NCBI GenBank assembly: GCA_030272155.1
Contig: CP126202.1
Coordinates: forward strand, 4,981,501 to 5,045,500
DNA from: Tetradesmus obliquus
Taxonomy: Eukaryota; Chlorophyta; Chlorophyceae; Sphaeropleales; Scenedesmaceae
Direction of reading: 5' to 3'
Length of the DNA stretch: 64,000 bases
The notes beneath the pieces were generated by a model. The model was given only the letters and a program-made list of their open reading frames with translations, was not told the origin of the DNA and searched no databases. A program made the position numbers and the translations under genes. This document shows positions 12,355 through 23,373 of this stretch, one piece after another. The stretch's first letter is position 1, and each line of letters begins with the position of its first letter.

Positions 12355-13338
12355 GGGGATGTGCCTGTTATGGGGCTAGGTGGCGGCCCTGGTGGAGCAG
12401 CTTCATAGGCTTACTGTTGGCAGCAGCTGCCTTCGGCCAGCATAGCACTCAGACGTGTTTGCATGCTATGCTGTCAGCATCACATTGTGCATAACTTGTG
12501 GGATGCGCCAGCATAACTGTCGCACTCTTTTCGTGAACTTTCAGTGACAACTTTTGATCGATGCTCATGACATCCATATCCCACAGAGTATCCTTACAAG
12601 TTGATCGTAACAGCCTGTGGGGTTGAACTGTCTCCGTCATGCAGACTGTGATGCTGTTTGCAGCTGAGATGTTGCTGGTCCCAGTGACTGACCTCGTCTG
12701 ATGCAACAATACGCACCCAGAGCTAGCTAGCACCTGAGGCGTTTAGTGAATCCGCATACCATGCATGGCATTTCACTGTGGCGCCCAGGTGCGGCCTTCA
12801 ACCAAGGACACATAGCTTCTCTTCAAACTCCTGATCAAACAGCAGCCGCATGCTTGGCATGTGCGTCTCTTCTCACGGACTGACGAAAGTAGCTCAAGCA
12901 ACAACGGGTGATGCGTGCCAGTGGCGGCAACGTGCCACAGTGTGGGCAGCCTGTAGCACACGCAACGCCATGGCATGCACTGCAGCCCTCAGCGCGCTGC
13001 TGCTGGCAACATTGCTGACACATCCGTGCCTCACAGCCAGGCCCTCGATGCGGTCTGCAGCATGGTGGGGTGACTGTATGGTTGCTGCTGCCAGCTACAG
13101 GTGCATAAAGGTCAAATGCAGCATGCACGTGCATTGGCGACATCACGCAGCTGCAGCCGCCGCCACCTGGCTTCAGCACAGCGCACAACAGCAACAACTC
13201 GACTGCTGCGTCTGCCAATTCAAGTACAGAAGTTGACAAGAAACACAGACAAATCACTGTGTGGGTAGCACATGGCAACTCACACAAAATGCAAACTCGT
13301 GTACATAGCACCTCATTCGTAATTCTTTAGCCTAAGCT
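12355..13338. other. Intergenic region between convergent genes
   Basis: This is the tail-to-tail gap between the polyGln gene (+) and the EEP nuclease gene (-). No family-level coding similarity, RNA gene or transposon terminus was found. Confidence 0.4.
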
Positions 13339-14728
13339 TCAGCTCGCGTCGCTGTGCCCCTGCTGGCCCATCACCACCCCCGCAGGCAGGCAGCGCAGCT
13401 TGGCCCCAATGGGCAGGTGGTCACTGGGGTGGGCCGCATTGGGCAGGCCCGTCCTGCTGTGCGGCAGCCGCCTATCTGCTGGCAGTGCGGGGTCCAGCGG
13501 CTGCAGCAGCGCTGTCACTGTGAGGGAGGCCGACACGAAGAGCCAGTCTAGGCTGCTCTCTAGCTGGGGCACCTGATGATGGAAGCAGCAGCGGCAGCAG
13601 CAGCAGCAGCAACGCTGTGACTGTGAGGGAGGCCGACACAAATAGCCAGTCGAGGCTGCTCTCTAGCTGCAGCACCTGCAGGGTCAGGGGCAGCAGCAGA
13701 ATTGGAGCAAATGCAGTCCGATCGTGATGTCGACTTGTCACTGCCATGTGTGCATTTTGGCAAGCAGGGCATGCTCAGCACGACACACCCCGCTGCAAGG
13801 CGACAAGCAACACAGCAGCAAGCGTCTGCAGTCATTGCTTTGTGCCATATGCGGTTCCAGCTGCCACCACCCGCACCTTGCGTGTGAAGGGCAGGGGCCG
13901 TGCTGCGTACGCATCCGCCAGCAGGTAGGGCTGGGCGGCATCACCTCCGCCCTCAGGCAATATGCGCACCTGCAGTGCACAGGACACAACACCACAGCAC
14001 ACACTTACTGGGTGAGCTTCAAGGCTTGCCGGGTGAGGTTCAAGGCGTTGTGGTTGGATGAAAATAGCAGGCAACACCATGCAGTTGTGTCCATAGCTTG
14101 GCGCAAGGTTGTTGCGCAGTGCAGCGCCACACCATTTGCATGCCCCACACCTGTGGCAGGTGTGGCTCCGTGTAGCCAGCAGGCAGCCAGCCGCTGCTGA
14201 GCAGCCTGCCCACCGCCTCCCCTTTGCTGCTGTTGAAGTCGCCTGCAACAACCACGTGGCACTCCTCAGGGGGCAGGCCTGCTGCTGTCTGGTGCTTCTG
14301 CAGGGACGCTAGCGCGCTGCGGGCCTGCAGCAGCATATGTGACGTGGCAGCAGTAGCAAAGGAGTTGCATCAGGCGGCACTGCAGCCAGGTGGTGCTGTC
14401 ACGGTCGCGACAACGCGCAGCGATCAGAAGGGCGGCGACAGATCAACAGCGCTCAACAGCCACTGACATCCTTTGCACAAGCCAGCAGCAGCAGCAGCAG
14501 CAGGAGCAGCAGCAGCAGCAGCAGCAGCGACACAACCCCACCTGCGCAAGGCGCTCTTGTGGCTTGTACGGGCTGCCCTCCAGGTGCAGGTTGGCCACAT
14601 ACATCAGCACAAGGCAGCAGCAGCAACAGCAGCAGCAGCAGCGACACAGCCCCACCTGTGCCAGGCGCTCCTGTGGCTTGTATGGGCTGCCCTCCAGGTG
14701 CAGGTTGGCCGCATACAACAGCACCAGG

Positions 14729-14765
<37 letters not shown>

Positions 14766-14849
14766 GACACAGCCCCACCTGTGCCAGGCGCTCCTGTGGC
14801 TTGTATGGGCTGCCCTCCAGGTGCAGGTTGGCCGCATACAACAGCACCA

Positions 14850-14895
<46 letters not shown>

Positions 14896-14975
14896 CAGTC
14901 CCACCTGTGCCAGGCGCTCCTGTGGCTTGTATGGGCTGCCCTCCAGGTGCAGGTTGGCCGCATACAACAGCACCA

Positions 14976-15021
<46 letters not shown>

Positions 15022-16113
15022 CAACCCCACCTGTGCCAGGCGCTCCTGTGGCTTGTAAGGGCTGCCCTCCAAGTGCAGGTTGGCTGCATACAACGCTTGT
15101 GTTGCTCCGGTGGAGTCGGTGAACAGGAAGGCTGCCAGCAGCGCCCTGCTGCGGCTTTCCTGCCACCACAGCTGCAGCTTGCCGGGCTTGAACAGCGTCA
15201 TGCACACCACCTGGTGAAGCGAGCAGCAGCAGCAGCAGCAGCCGTCAGAGCAGGGCATTGGCGGAAGTGAAGTACAGGAGGCTGCACAGCGTCTGTCTAT
15301 CTGCTGGCGTTACTATGGGCTATGCATGCATGCTGCCTTGAGCACCTTCAGCCAAGGATTGGCACTACCAGTCTCCACAGAGCAGTTGCTGAGAGTAAAG
15401 CCGATCCGCAGCGCCCCAGCATGCAGCAGTTGCTGCTGCAGCCGCAGGCGCTGCCGTGCCAGCTGCGCGGTGTCAGCTTCTGTCTCAGCTACGCTGGTCA
15501 CCTGCTTGCCCTTGCTATCCTGGTGGATGGCTGAGTAGCCGGCAGCAGCAGCAAATGCAAGGTACTCCGACAGCCTGAGAAACAACAGAAAAGGGCAACA
15601 GCAGCAGCAACAACAGCATCGGCTTAGCCAGCTCACGTTTTCGTGCAAGTGTGTGAGGCTTTGGTCAAGGAAAAGAAATTGCTGTCACTGCTGGCAAGGC
15701 GGTTCAGTTGCAGTTGCTGTGGGTGACACATAACGCACAGCATTGTGTGGCGCAGCGAAGAGCAAGCGCCCTGCTTCTGTTGCATGCAGAGTTGATCAGG
15801 CAAGTTGCCCAGCACAGCATCATCACTGGGCTGTCACTGTCGCTATGTCTGCACTCCCCGTAGCAGCAGCAGCAGCAGCAGCAGCACCACCACCAGTTGC
15901 AGCAGCCACTCTCAGGCTGACCGCTGCATGTCGTGCAGCGCGGCTGCCCGCCTCACCAGAGCACGTCCACCTCCTGCAGGCATACAATGTCTGCACTCCA
16001 CGCGCGAATCTGTTGCTGGATGAGCGGCCATCTGCAGCACATTCCACATCATTTAAAATGCGTTCGACCGGATCCATTCAACATTGTAAGCACAGCTTGG
16101 TACAGGTGCATTG

Positions 16114-16155
<42 letters not shown>

Positions 16156-16428
16156 TCCTCACCTGTGTTCCCGCCAGTCCAGCAGAGACTCGTCCGCGTA
16201 GGTCAACTTCTTTGAAAACACATCTGCTAGTATATTGTATGAAACTATTGAGATCTCGTCTGCACTAGTAGTTGCTAGGCTGCCTGTTTTGTGCACTACT
16301 GCTGGCTGCTGCCCTGAAGCATCCTCATTGGTCTCTGCATCCGTGCTACCCTTTATAAGCTTGAATATGATGCCACCAGCGGATGCGACCACTGCAGAGA
16401 GTGCAATCGGCAGCCAGCGTGCCACCAT
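13339..16428 (-). CDS. Endonuclease/exonuclease/phosphatase (CCR4/nocturnin/Angel-type) protein
   Basis: Seven exons give about 408 residues: 16163-16428, 15957-16031, 15369-15574, 15031-15210, 14151-14324, 13877-13969 and 13339-13572. The catalytic motifs appear in order: VSYNILADVF (Asn), IVCLQEVD (Glu), ANLHLEGSP (His), VVAGDFNS (Asp/Asn) and PSDHLPIGA (Asp/His). LDWLFVSASL fits the family's LDYIFVS region. Members of this family are Mg-dependent deadenylases, 3' RNases or related phosphodiesterases; which substrate applies here is not shown. The N-terminus has a hydrophobic stretch (WLPIALSAVVASAGGIIF) that suggests a membrane anchor or targeting signal. All junctions keep frame except exon 3 to exon 4, where the obvious donor (GTAGTG) and acceptor give a phase mismatch. 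Two exons have tandem partial copies, described separately. Confidence 0.8.
13545..13690 (-). repeat. Duplicated start of the last EEP exon
   Basis: The segment for QLESSLDWLFVSASLTV occurs twice, each with its own acceptor (AG at about 13573 and at about 13680), separated by a CTG tract. Only the downstream copy joins in frame to the C-terminal motif. The other runs into the CTG tract and shifts frame, so it looks like an intronic decoy. Confidence 0.75.
14527..15100 (-). repeat. Five-fold tandem array of a catalytic exon segment plus CTG tract
   Basis: Five units start at 14527, 14641, 14764, 14890 and 15016, with periods of 114, 123, 126 and 126 bp, all multiples of three. Each has ~87 bp coding for ANLHLEGSPYKPQERLAQ, the motif with the family's catalytic His, then a GTGGGG donor and a CTG tract on the gene's sense strand. 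The unit nearest the 5' side (15016-15100) joins smoothly to the upstream exon. The others lack an AG acceptor before the coding part, so they may sit in an enlarged intron as decoy donors. If the last donor is used instead, they are read through in frame as repeated motifs separated by polyCys. Confidence 0.85.
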
Positions 16429-16849
16429 CGCGACAGCAAGAGTTCACACGTCTTCTGCTGCCAAGCATGCGCACATCCGTATTAAATGTTTGTTTTATCA
16501 GCATAAGTAACGTGTTTAATGCTCCATAATTAGGACACCGCCAATGAGCGACGTGAAACCTCAAGAGGGTGCCCTTCCAAAGTCAGCCAGGAGTCTTGGT
16601 ATGAACAGCCTTCATCTGCGAACGAGGCCCGCCATAACTTAGCCCATAACCAGCAGAAGAAGCGAGATGACTAAAAATGCGAAAGTTTAAGCACTCTGCC
16701 TCGCGCCTTGACCGTTTCCCGACTGTAAGCTGGCGTCCAACGTTGCAGGCACGGCCACAGGGGGTACAGTTGCTGACGACATGCACGACCACCACACAAC
16801 AAAAACATAAGCACGAAACGAGCTTGCAAGAGGGAAACAAATCACCAGT
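16429..16849. other. Intergenic region between two minus-strand genes
   Basis: This lies between the 3' end of the biotin gene and the start of the EEP gene. It should hold the EEP promoter and 5' leader; no motif stands out. Confidence 0.35.
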
Positions 16850-17225
16850 CACACAATCACGCCATCACTACCGGAGGCGCCCCACACGCCCTCAGCATCA
16901 AGCACCTCCCGCCCACCCCCTCTGTCACTCGTGGGCGTCAGCATGCAGTACACCACAGGGCCCAGCGGCCGCAACGCAATGCCGCTGGCCCGCAGCGCTG
17001 TCGCTTGTGGGTGTCAGCATGCAGGACACCCATGTGACCACCGCAGGGCAGATGCCAAGTACCCAGAAATTACATTTCACACAATCACACCGTCACTGCC
17101 CGAAGCGCCCCACACTCCCTCAGCATCAAGCACCTCCCGCAGCTGCCCCAGCCACCACCCACCCACCCCTCTCTCACTCGTAGGCGTCAGCATGCAGTAC
17201 ACCACAGGGCCCAGCGGCCGCGCAG
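16850..17225 (-). repeat. Tandem copy of the biotin gene's C-terminal coding segment
   Basis: The real end of the biotin gene (about 17077-17225: RPLGPVVYCMLTPTSE, then REVLDAEGVWGASG and stop) is followed downstream by a second copy at about 16850-16985 with the same motifs, open to a stop at the same place. A third fragment of the middle part lies near 17000-17035. The copy could serve as an alternative last exon or be inert. Confidence 0.8.
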
Positions 17226-18858
17226 CCACCCCCCTGGCCCGCAATGCTGTCACCACATCTACTGCTGCACTACTGCCATAGCCTCCACTCACAGGCTGCC
17301 CGTCTGCCCCTACTGCCGCCAGCTCTACTGCTAGCACTGATCCCATCACTACAACCCCTTTGACTCGGGGGTGGCTGCTGAGGGCTGCTGCTGCTGACTC
17401 ATCCCACTGCGGCAGCAGCTGCCCACACGGCTGGCTGCAGCTGCAGCCAGAGCCCTCTCTGGTTCCATCCTCACTACTACTAATGCTGCTGCTGCTGCTG
17501 CTGCTGTTGCTAGAGCCGGATAAGGCCTTCTGGCAGCGGCCAGGCAGCTCAGGCGTGCACAGGTTTGGGTTGAGCTTGGGGTCCTGCAGTATGGCCAGGC
17601 TGGCTAATGCAGCCGCGCAGCCCAGGGGGTAGGCTGTGTAGGAGTGGCCATGCAGCAGCGCCTCAACCTGCGGGGCAAGGCATCAGCACGGCAGATCATG
17701 TTGCATACGCGATGAGTCAGCTTGCCTGCGTCAGGCAGGGGCAGTTGCAGTATGCTTGCAGCATGCAAGTCGCTGCTCGCTGGCACCAGGTGTGCATTGG
17801 TCAAGGTCAAGGCAGGGCACGAGGGCAGGAGCACACAGGCTCCATAAAGCAAGGTGAGCAACGTGTATGCCAGCACAGCAGCCACAATGCCATCACAATG
17901 CAGCGGCACAGTTTTGCACCGCACCTTGCTGGCCCCCTTGAACGCGTCAAACACCTCTTCACTGGCCAGCGTCACAGCCAGGGGGGCCACGCCGCCAGTC
18001 AGCAGCTTGGCGTAGCAGGCGATGTCTGGGGCCTGCCCCAGCAGCGAGCCTGCACTGGGGGCGCCCAGCCGCCAGCAGCCGGTGAAGACCTCGTCGTAAA
18101 TGACGGGTATCTTGTGCGCCCGCGCCACCTGCAGAGAGGTACATTGCAAAGACCAGCAAACATGGTGGCAGTCAGTCGAGTCAGTGAAGACCTCAACACA
18201 TTTGACAGGGATGCGGGCAGTTGTAAGTGTGCATGCGCACCAGTGCGGGTACTTTCTGGCAGTAGGTGTTTTAGTGTTCGCACAAGCCCAGCAGCATGCG
18301 TGAAGCAGTTGGCAATCGCCGGCAATGACGTCATGGGCCACATACGCAAGCTATAGCCATCACCTGCACCAGTGTTGCCTGGAACAGTGGGTCAGCCAGC
18401 AGCATGCCGCCAGCCCCCTGCAGCAGCGGCTCAATGAGCAGCGACCCCAGCCTCACGCCGCGCTGCTGCTCATGCTGCTGCAGCTGCTGCGTTATGTGCT
18501 GCTCGTACAGCTGGCGCAGGCCGGAGCTGCGGGGGTGGCAGCAGGTGCAGCGGCAATGTGCAGCTCAGTGAGAGGTGAAGCAAGCAGCAGGTGCTGACCT
18601 ACAGTGTGTCACAGGACAGCCGTTGAGTGTAGGGCACGCAACTGGCCAAGTACGTGCAATATATACAAGTTGACTTGTTAGTTGTACAGAAGTTGCAGCA
18701 AGGGCAGCATCCACCTTATTGAGCACAACCGACACTATTTGAAGGCAGTCTGCAGCCGCATGAGACTGCGGCCGCCCACGCACCTGCTGCGGCTGCCCAT
18801 GTCAAACGCCTCCTGCCTGCTGCCCCACGACCAGCCCTGCTCGCCACTGCTGCTGCTG

Positions 18859-18891
<33 letters not shown>

Positions 18892-19414
18892 AGCCAGTCC
18901 GGCGCCTGCAGCCGCCAGCGCCCCTGCTGCAGCTGCAGGTAAGGTGGGTCTAAAAACAGGCCGCGCCCGGCGTACCAGGGGCTCTGCAGCCGCCCGTTGA
19001 AGGCGCTTGCTGCCGCGCAGTCCATGGCACCCAGGGTGTCACCATGATAGGAGTTTTGCAGCGCAAGCACCTGCAGATGGGTAGGTGAGTGGGTGCGTGT
19101 GGTAGGGTGACAGCAGTGCAAGAGGCAGCCGAGGCATTGAGTCAGTGGAGGCCGCGCACGTCGGCGCTGCAGGCACCACCATGGCAGCCTGTGGACACAC
19201 ATTGCACACGCAGCTGCCCCAGTTGAGGTTCCAACACTGCAGCGTTGCCAAAGGCACATTGTTGGCTGCGCCACCAGGTGCAAGCAGGCAGCTGCTGCAG
19301 CTGCGGCAAGCGCACCTCCAGGCGTGTGTTGTCCGGGCTGCCGTCCCGCTGCTGCAGCAGGGCGTGGTCTGCCATGAACTTCCTGAACGCCATCTTCAAT
19401 GCCACCTCCACCTG

Positions 19415-19447
<33 letters not shown>

Positions 19448-19812
19448 GCAGCAGCAGCAGCGGCAGCAGCAGCAGCAGCAGCAGCAGCGGCAGCAGCAGC
19501 AGCAGCAGCAGCAGCAGGTAGAGCTCAACCAGCGGCAGCATAACTCTGTTGTCCACCAGCACCCCTCCCCATTCTGACAATCTGTGCGCGAGCTCAGCCT
19601 GGCAGCAGCCAACACAGCAAGGTGAAGCTGCAGGCACTCAACCCGTCAGATGCAGGCCCCGCGCTCACAGCTGCTGCATTCATAATGCCAGCCCCTGCCA
19701 CTCACTGCGGTGCTGCCGTCGTCGCTGAAGAAGGCACGGCCGGCCCAGCCAGCGCCCAGCGGGCCAGCCAGCAGCGCACGGCTCAGCTCCAGGCCAGGCG
19801 CATGCGCCACCT

Positions 19813-19852
<40 letters not shown>

Positions 19853-20452
19853 AGGCAGCAGCAAAGGCAGCAGCAGCAGCAGCGGCAGCAGCAGCAGCAG
19901 CAAACCAGCAGCTGTTACTACGTCGTGGCTCCACTCCAGACATGCATATACAACAACGCACAGCAGGAGCACTAGTGAAAAGTGCACAGCTGCTGCAGTA
20001 TTACAGCGGGGCCCGCATCGGCCCTCCTGCAAACCCAGCGCTGCTGCTGCTGCTGCTGCTGCTGCACTCGCCTGCGCCTCACCTGCGGCCACATGACATG
20101 CATGTAACACACGTGCTTGCTGACCCCCTCTGCACGGTTGGTGGGTCACCCACCCAGCACTGCTGCTGCTGCTGCTGCTGCTGCACTCGCCTGCGCCTCA
20201 CCTGCGGCCACATGACGTGCATGTAGCGCCCCGCCGCTGCTGCCACCACCCTTGTCAACTCCAGCTGCAGCTGGCTGCTGGCAGCGGTCTGTGTCCACCA
20301 GCTGCTGGCGGCATCATGCAGGTGGGTCAGCACAGGGCCGCCGCTGCTGCTGCTGCTGCTGCCCTGCTGCTGCCTGTAGACCAGCCAGTCCTCGCCTGCC
20401 CTGCCGTCCACCACAGTCACCTCCCTGGCTGGGCAGAGCAGCCAGCCAGATG

Positions 20453-20492
<40 letters not shown>

Positions 20493-21659
20493 TGCGTGCC
20501 TGTTTGTGCCCGACCATAGAGTTAATGCAGCAAACGACACGTCGACTGAGCACTCCCAGCTGCTTTCGCACACAAGAGCATGCTTTCACACAGCACATAC
20601 ACGCACTAAGCTACTTCAGTGAGCGTACTTGCTTGCAATGCACTAGACACCTCGCTCACCCGTGTGGTAGCTTGGCGTGCTGCGTGAAGGGCCACCACAC
20701 GGCCGCTGCAGCAGCGCCAGGCGCTTCCCTCAGCCATGCCAGCCTTGCCTCATGCTGCTGCTGCAGCAGCGCCAGCAGGCCATCAAAGTGCTGCGCACTG
20801 GCGGCAAGCCATGCGGCCAGCTGCGGGTCGATGCCTGGGGCAGCGCTGCCGCCGCTGCTGGTGGCTGCTGCGGGCGGCTGGCACAGCGGCAGGCTCAGCA
20901 CAGGCAGGGGCTGGCCCAGCCTGCAGCACACAGGGCAGCGCACATGAACACACAAAACTTGAAAAAATTCTGCTGTGTCAACGGTTTTGTGCTTGCAGCT
21001 GCTGGCTGGCGCCTGGCCAGCTGGCCCCCCCTGCCCTGCAGCGGCACCACCCAGTGACAGCCAGCTCAGACAACTGCCCTACACTTTTGGACATACAGTT
21101 GTTGTGCCGCGGATAGCATGAAAGATGCACACAGCCCGCAGCTTCTGGCTGGTGCCTGGCATGCTGGCACCCCCTGCCCTGCTGCAGCAGCACCACTGAC
21201 ACAGGACACTTCACCACTGCCCACCTGTGCACTGCTGCATGCTGCAGGTGTGCCGCCACTGCCTCCACATTGTTCAGCCGGCCATCCGCCATCATGATCA
21301 CAGCAGCAGGGCTGTGCCCCCGCAGCAGCAGCGACTCGTATGCTGACAGCGTGGTGGCGATGCCTCCCAGGGCTGGGTCACCCACCAGCAGCGCTGGCAG
21401 GCCCAGAGGACGCAGCAGGTCGCCCTGCAGGAGGAGCAGCAGCAGCAGCAGAGGGTCTTGAAAATTCACAACTGGCAGGCGTATGCTTAGCTGGCTGGCA
21501 GAGCCCAGGGGATGACTGCTCAACAGACACCCCGCCCAGACTCCTGACGCATTCGCAGACAGCATGGTGCAGTTTCATCAACGCGATTTGCAGCCGGTTG
21601 AGCACAGTGCCCCAAACTGCACAGCATGCCGCAGCAGCTGTCGACACTGATTGGCTGCA

Positions 21660-21701
<42 letters not shown>

Positions 21702-22208
21702 CCCACCTGCAGGCTGCCAGAGGGCCCAGGACTGGTCACCCCTCCAGCCGTCTCCACCACGCTCAGGCCCTGAACCCCTGAGCCCTGTTTCAAAACCCCA
21801 GCCGTGAACTGCTGCAGCTGCTGAGCCAGACCAGCCACAATGTCAGCATCTGGAATGACCCGGCCCTCCTGTGCTGCTGCCAGGTGGGGGCTGACCGGGT
21901 CACTGTAGGCGAAGAGTGTGCTGCTGGCTTGCAGGTAGGCCTGCGCTGCTGCTGCGCTGGTGGCGTGCGCCGCTGCGGCCGCCTGCAAGAAGGCAGTGTG
22001 TGTTAAGTTATGCAGGAATGTGCGGCCAACAGTTGCTGCTGTGTTTGCTTGCGCCACCACTGCATCTAGCTTGTGTCATGCGCTGCAGGTGATTGCCTGG
22101 CGCATGGATGGGTAGCTGGCGAGCTGTTACTACATGCAATGGCACATGACAGGTGTGTGCATGTATAGCATAAGCCAGATGTTGCTGTTGCTGCGATTAT
22201 AAGCCTGG

Positions 22209-22247
<39 letters not shown>

Positions 22248-22685
22248 CCTCACCACCAGGCGCGAGTCGGAGTCCTGTGGGTAGCCAGTCTGCACCGGCT
22301 TCACAAACTGCACAAACACCTGCGCCAGCAAAACACACGAAACAACAAATATAATTCACCCTTCTGCTACCCAGTATCACGCATGTTGGATGCTGAATCT
22401 TGTTGTGCTGTACGCACAGGCAGCATCGAGACCAGCACCAGCAGCACTCACCTTGTTGCGCACTGCTGCTGCCACCAAGCCAGCACTGACCAGCGTCTTG
22501 CCCACGTTCGTGTTCGCGCCCCAAATACAAACAGACGGGAAGGTGAGCGGAACGTCGCACGCCTTGGTGTGTATGCTACTGTGTGCGGGCAGCACCAACT
22601 GCTGCTGCAGCTGCTGCTGCTGCGACAGCAGCAATGTCCATTGACGGCTGCCTCGCCACAGACGGCCTGCTACAAGCGGTATCAT
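17077..22685 (-). CDS. BIO3-BIO1: Bifunctional dethiobiotin synthetase / DAPA aminotransferase
   Basis: Twelve exons (22452-22685, 22254-22319, 21707-21982, 21225-21424, 20660-20920, 20202-20424, 19706-19810, 19316-19411, 18784-19070, 18364-18526, 17925-18128, 17077-17667) give about 900 residues. The N-terminal half is dethiobiotin synthetase: P-loop GANTNVGKT, FVKPVQTGYP, FAYSDPVSPHLA, VETAGGVTSPGPSG, LVGDPALGG. The C-terminal half is the PLP enzyme: WWPFTQHAKL, LTHLHDAASSWWTQ, FSDDGSTAVEVALKMAF, NSYHGDTLGAMD, IPVIYDEVFTGCWRLG, the probable PLP lysine in YAKLLTGG, and HGHSYTAYPLGCAAA. The two domains catalyse consecutive steps of biotin synthesis, KAPA to DAPA to dethiobiotin. The order and fusion match plant BIO3-BIO1, which is mitochondrial. 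The basic, Gln-rich N-terminus before the P-loop fits a transit peptide. PolyGln and polySer insertions are coded by sense CAG tracts. Confidence 0.92.
20041..20220 (-). repeat. Duplicated 3' end of a biotin-gene exon with its donor
   Basis: Two near-identical blocks of ~55 bp (about 20041-20102 and 20157-20218) each hold the codons for HVMWPQ, a GTGAGG donor and a CTG-rich stretch on the plus strand. The right block joins the exon body; the left one is an orphan donor copy in the following intron. Confidence 0.7.
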
Positions 22686-23373
22686 GTCCGACGCTGTTGC
22701 ATATGCAGAGAGCGTCGCGGCACTTCAAACAAGAAAAGCACCAGCAACCCTATCAGTAAAGTCGACTCTGATGCTAGCTTACATATGCATAAATTGTGAT
22801 CATGCGTATCCAGATTGAGCTTCTGCAGGCCCCTGGTCAACCTGTGCGATACATTCAGTGCAAATCACGTAACCCTTGTATGAGCGTTTGGCGGACATTA
22901 GCACGCTCCGATCCTAAGGGACAGCGCTCGGTCAAGCAGCTGTGTATTTTTTGGGTCCACTGTTCGCTTGGCGTTGCAGACGAAGTGCTGCTTACGTGTG
23001 CTTGAAGGTAGGGGGCTCAGACAGCAGCGGAGCTACAGCCGGATGTAGCAGTGCTAGCGAGTCCTGGGCGGTGCAGAGCTTGCTCATAAACCATACTAGT
23101 TCACGCTTTTGTTGAGTTTGAAGCTGAGCCAGGTCATATGTCGCGCACTCCTAGGCAGTACGTGTGCAGTACAGTTACACAGCTGTAGCTGTCCTGATGT
23201 TGTGGTTTACCTGTCTCTTTGTACTGGGGCCCCCCTGCCATTGCATGACGCACTGCCACTCAATATAGGTCATCGTTTGGTTTGGTTTGGCTCTGCTTTT
23301 TGTGAACCGTGTTTCACCCTTGCTCCAGTGCCTCATATTGGTTTCGGACTTGATTTTCGGAGAAGCAGTAGAG
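22686..23373. promoter_or_regulatory. Shared upstream region of BIO3-BIO1 and the RCC2-like gene
   Basis: The two genes start on opposite strands about 690 bp apart, so both promoters must lie here. No coding similarity and no certain TATA-type element was identified. A short TTGGT repeat lies at about 23276-23290. Confidence 0.4.

Noticed and set aside
14443-15258. Frames reading polyLeu or polySer through the five-fold array
   Set aside because: Only the frame with ANLHLEGSP carries the EEP family motif; the others are shadows.
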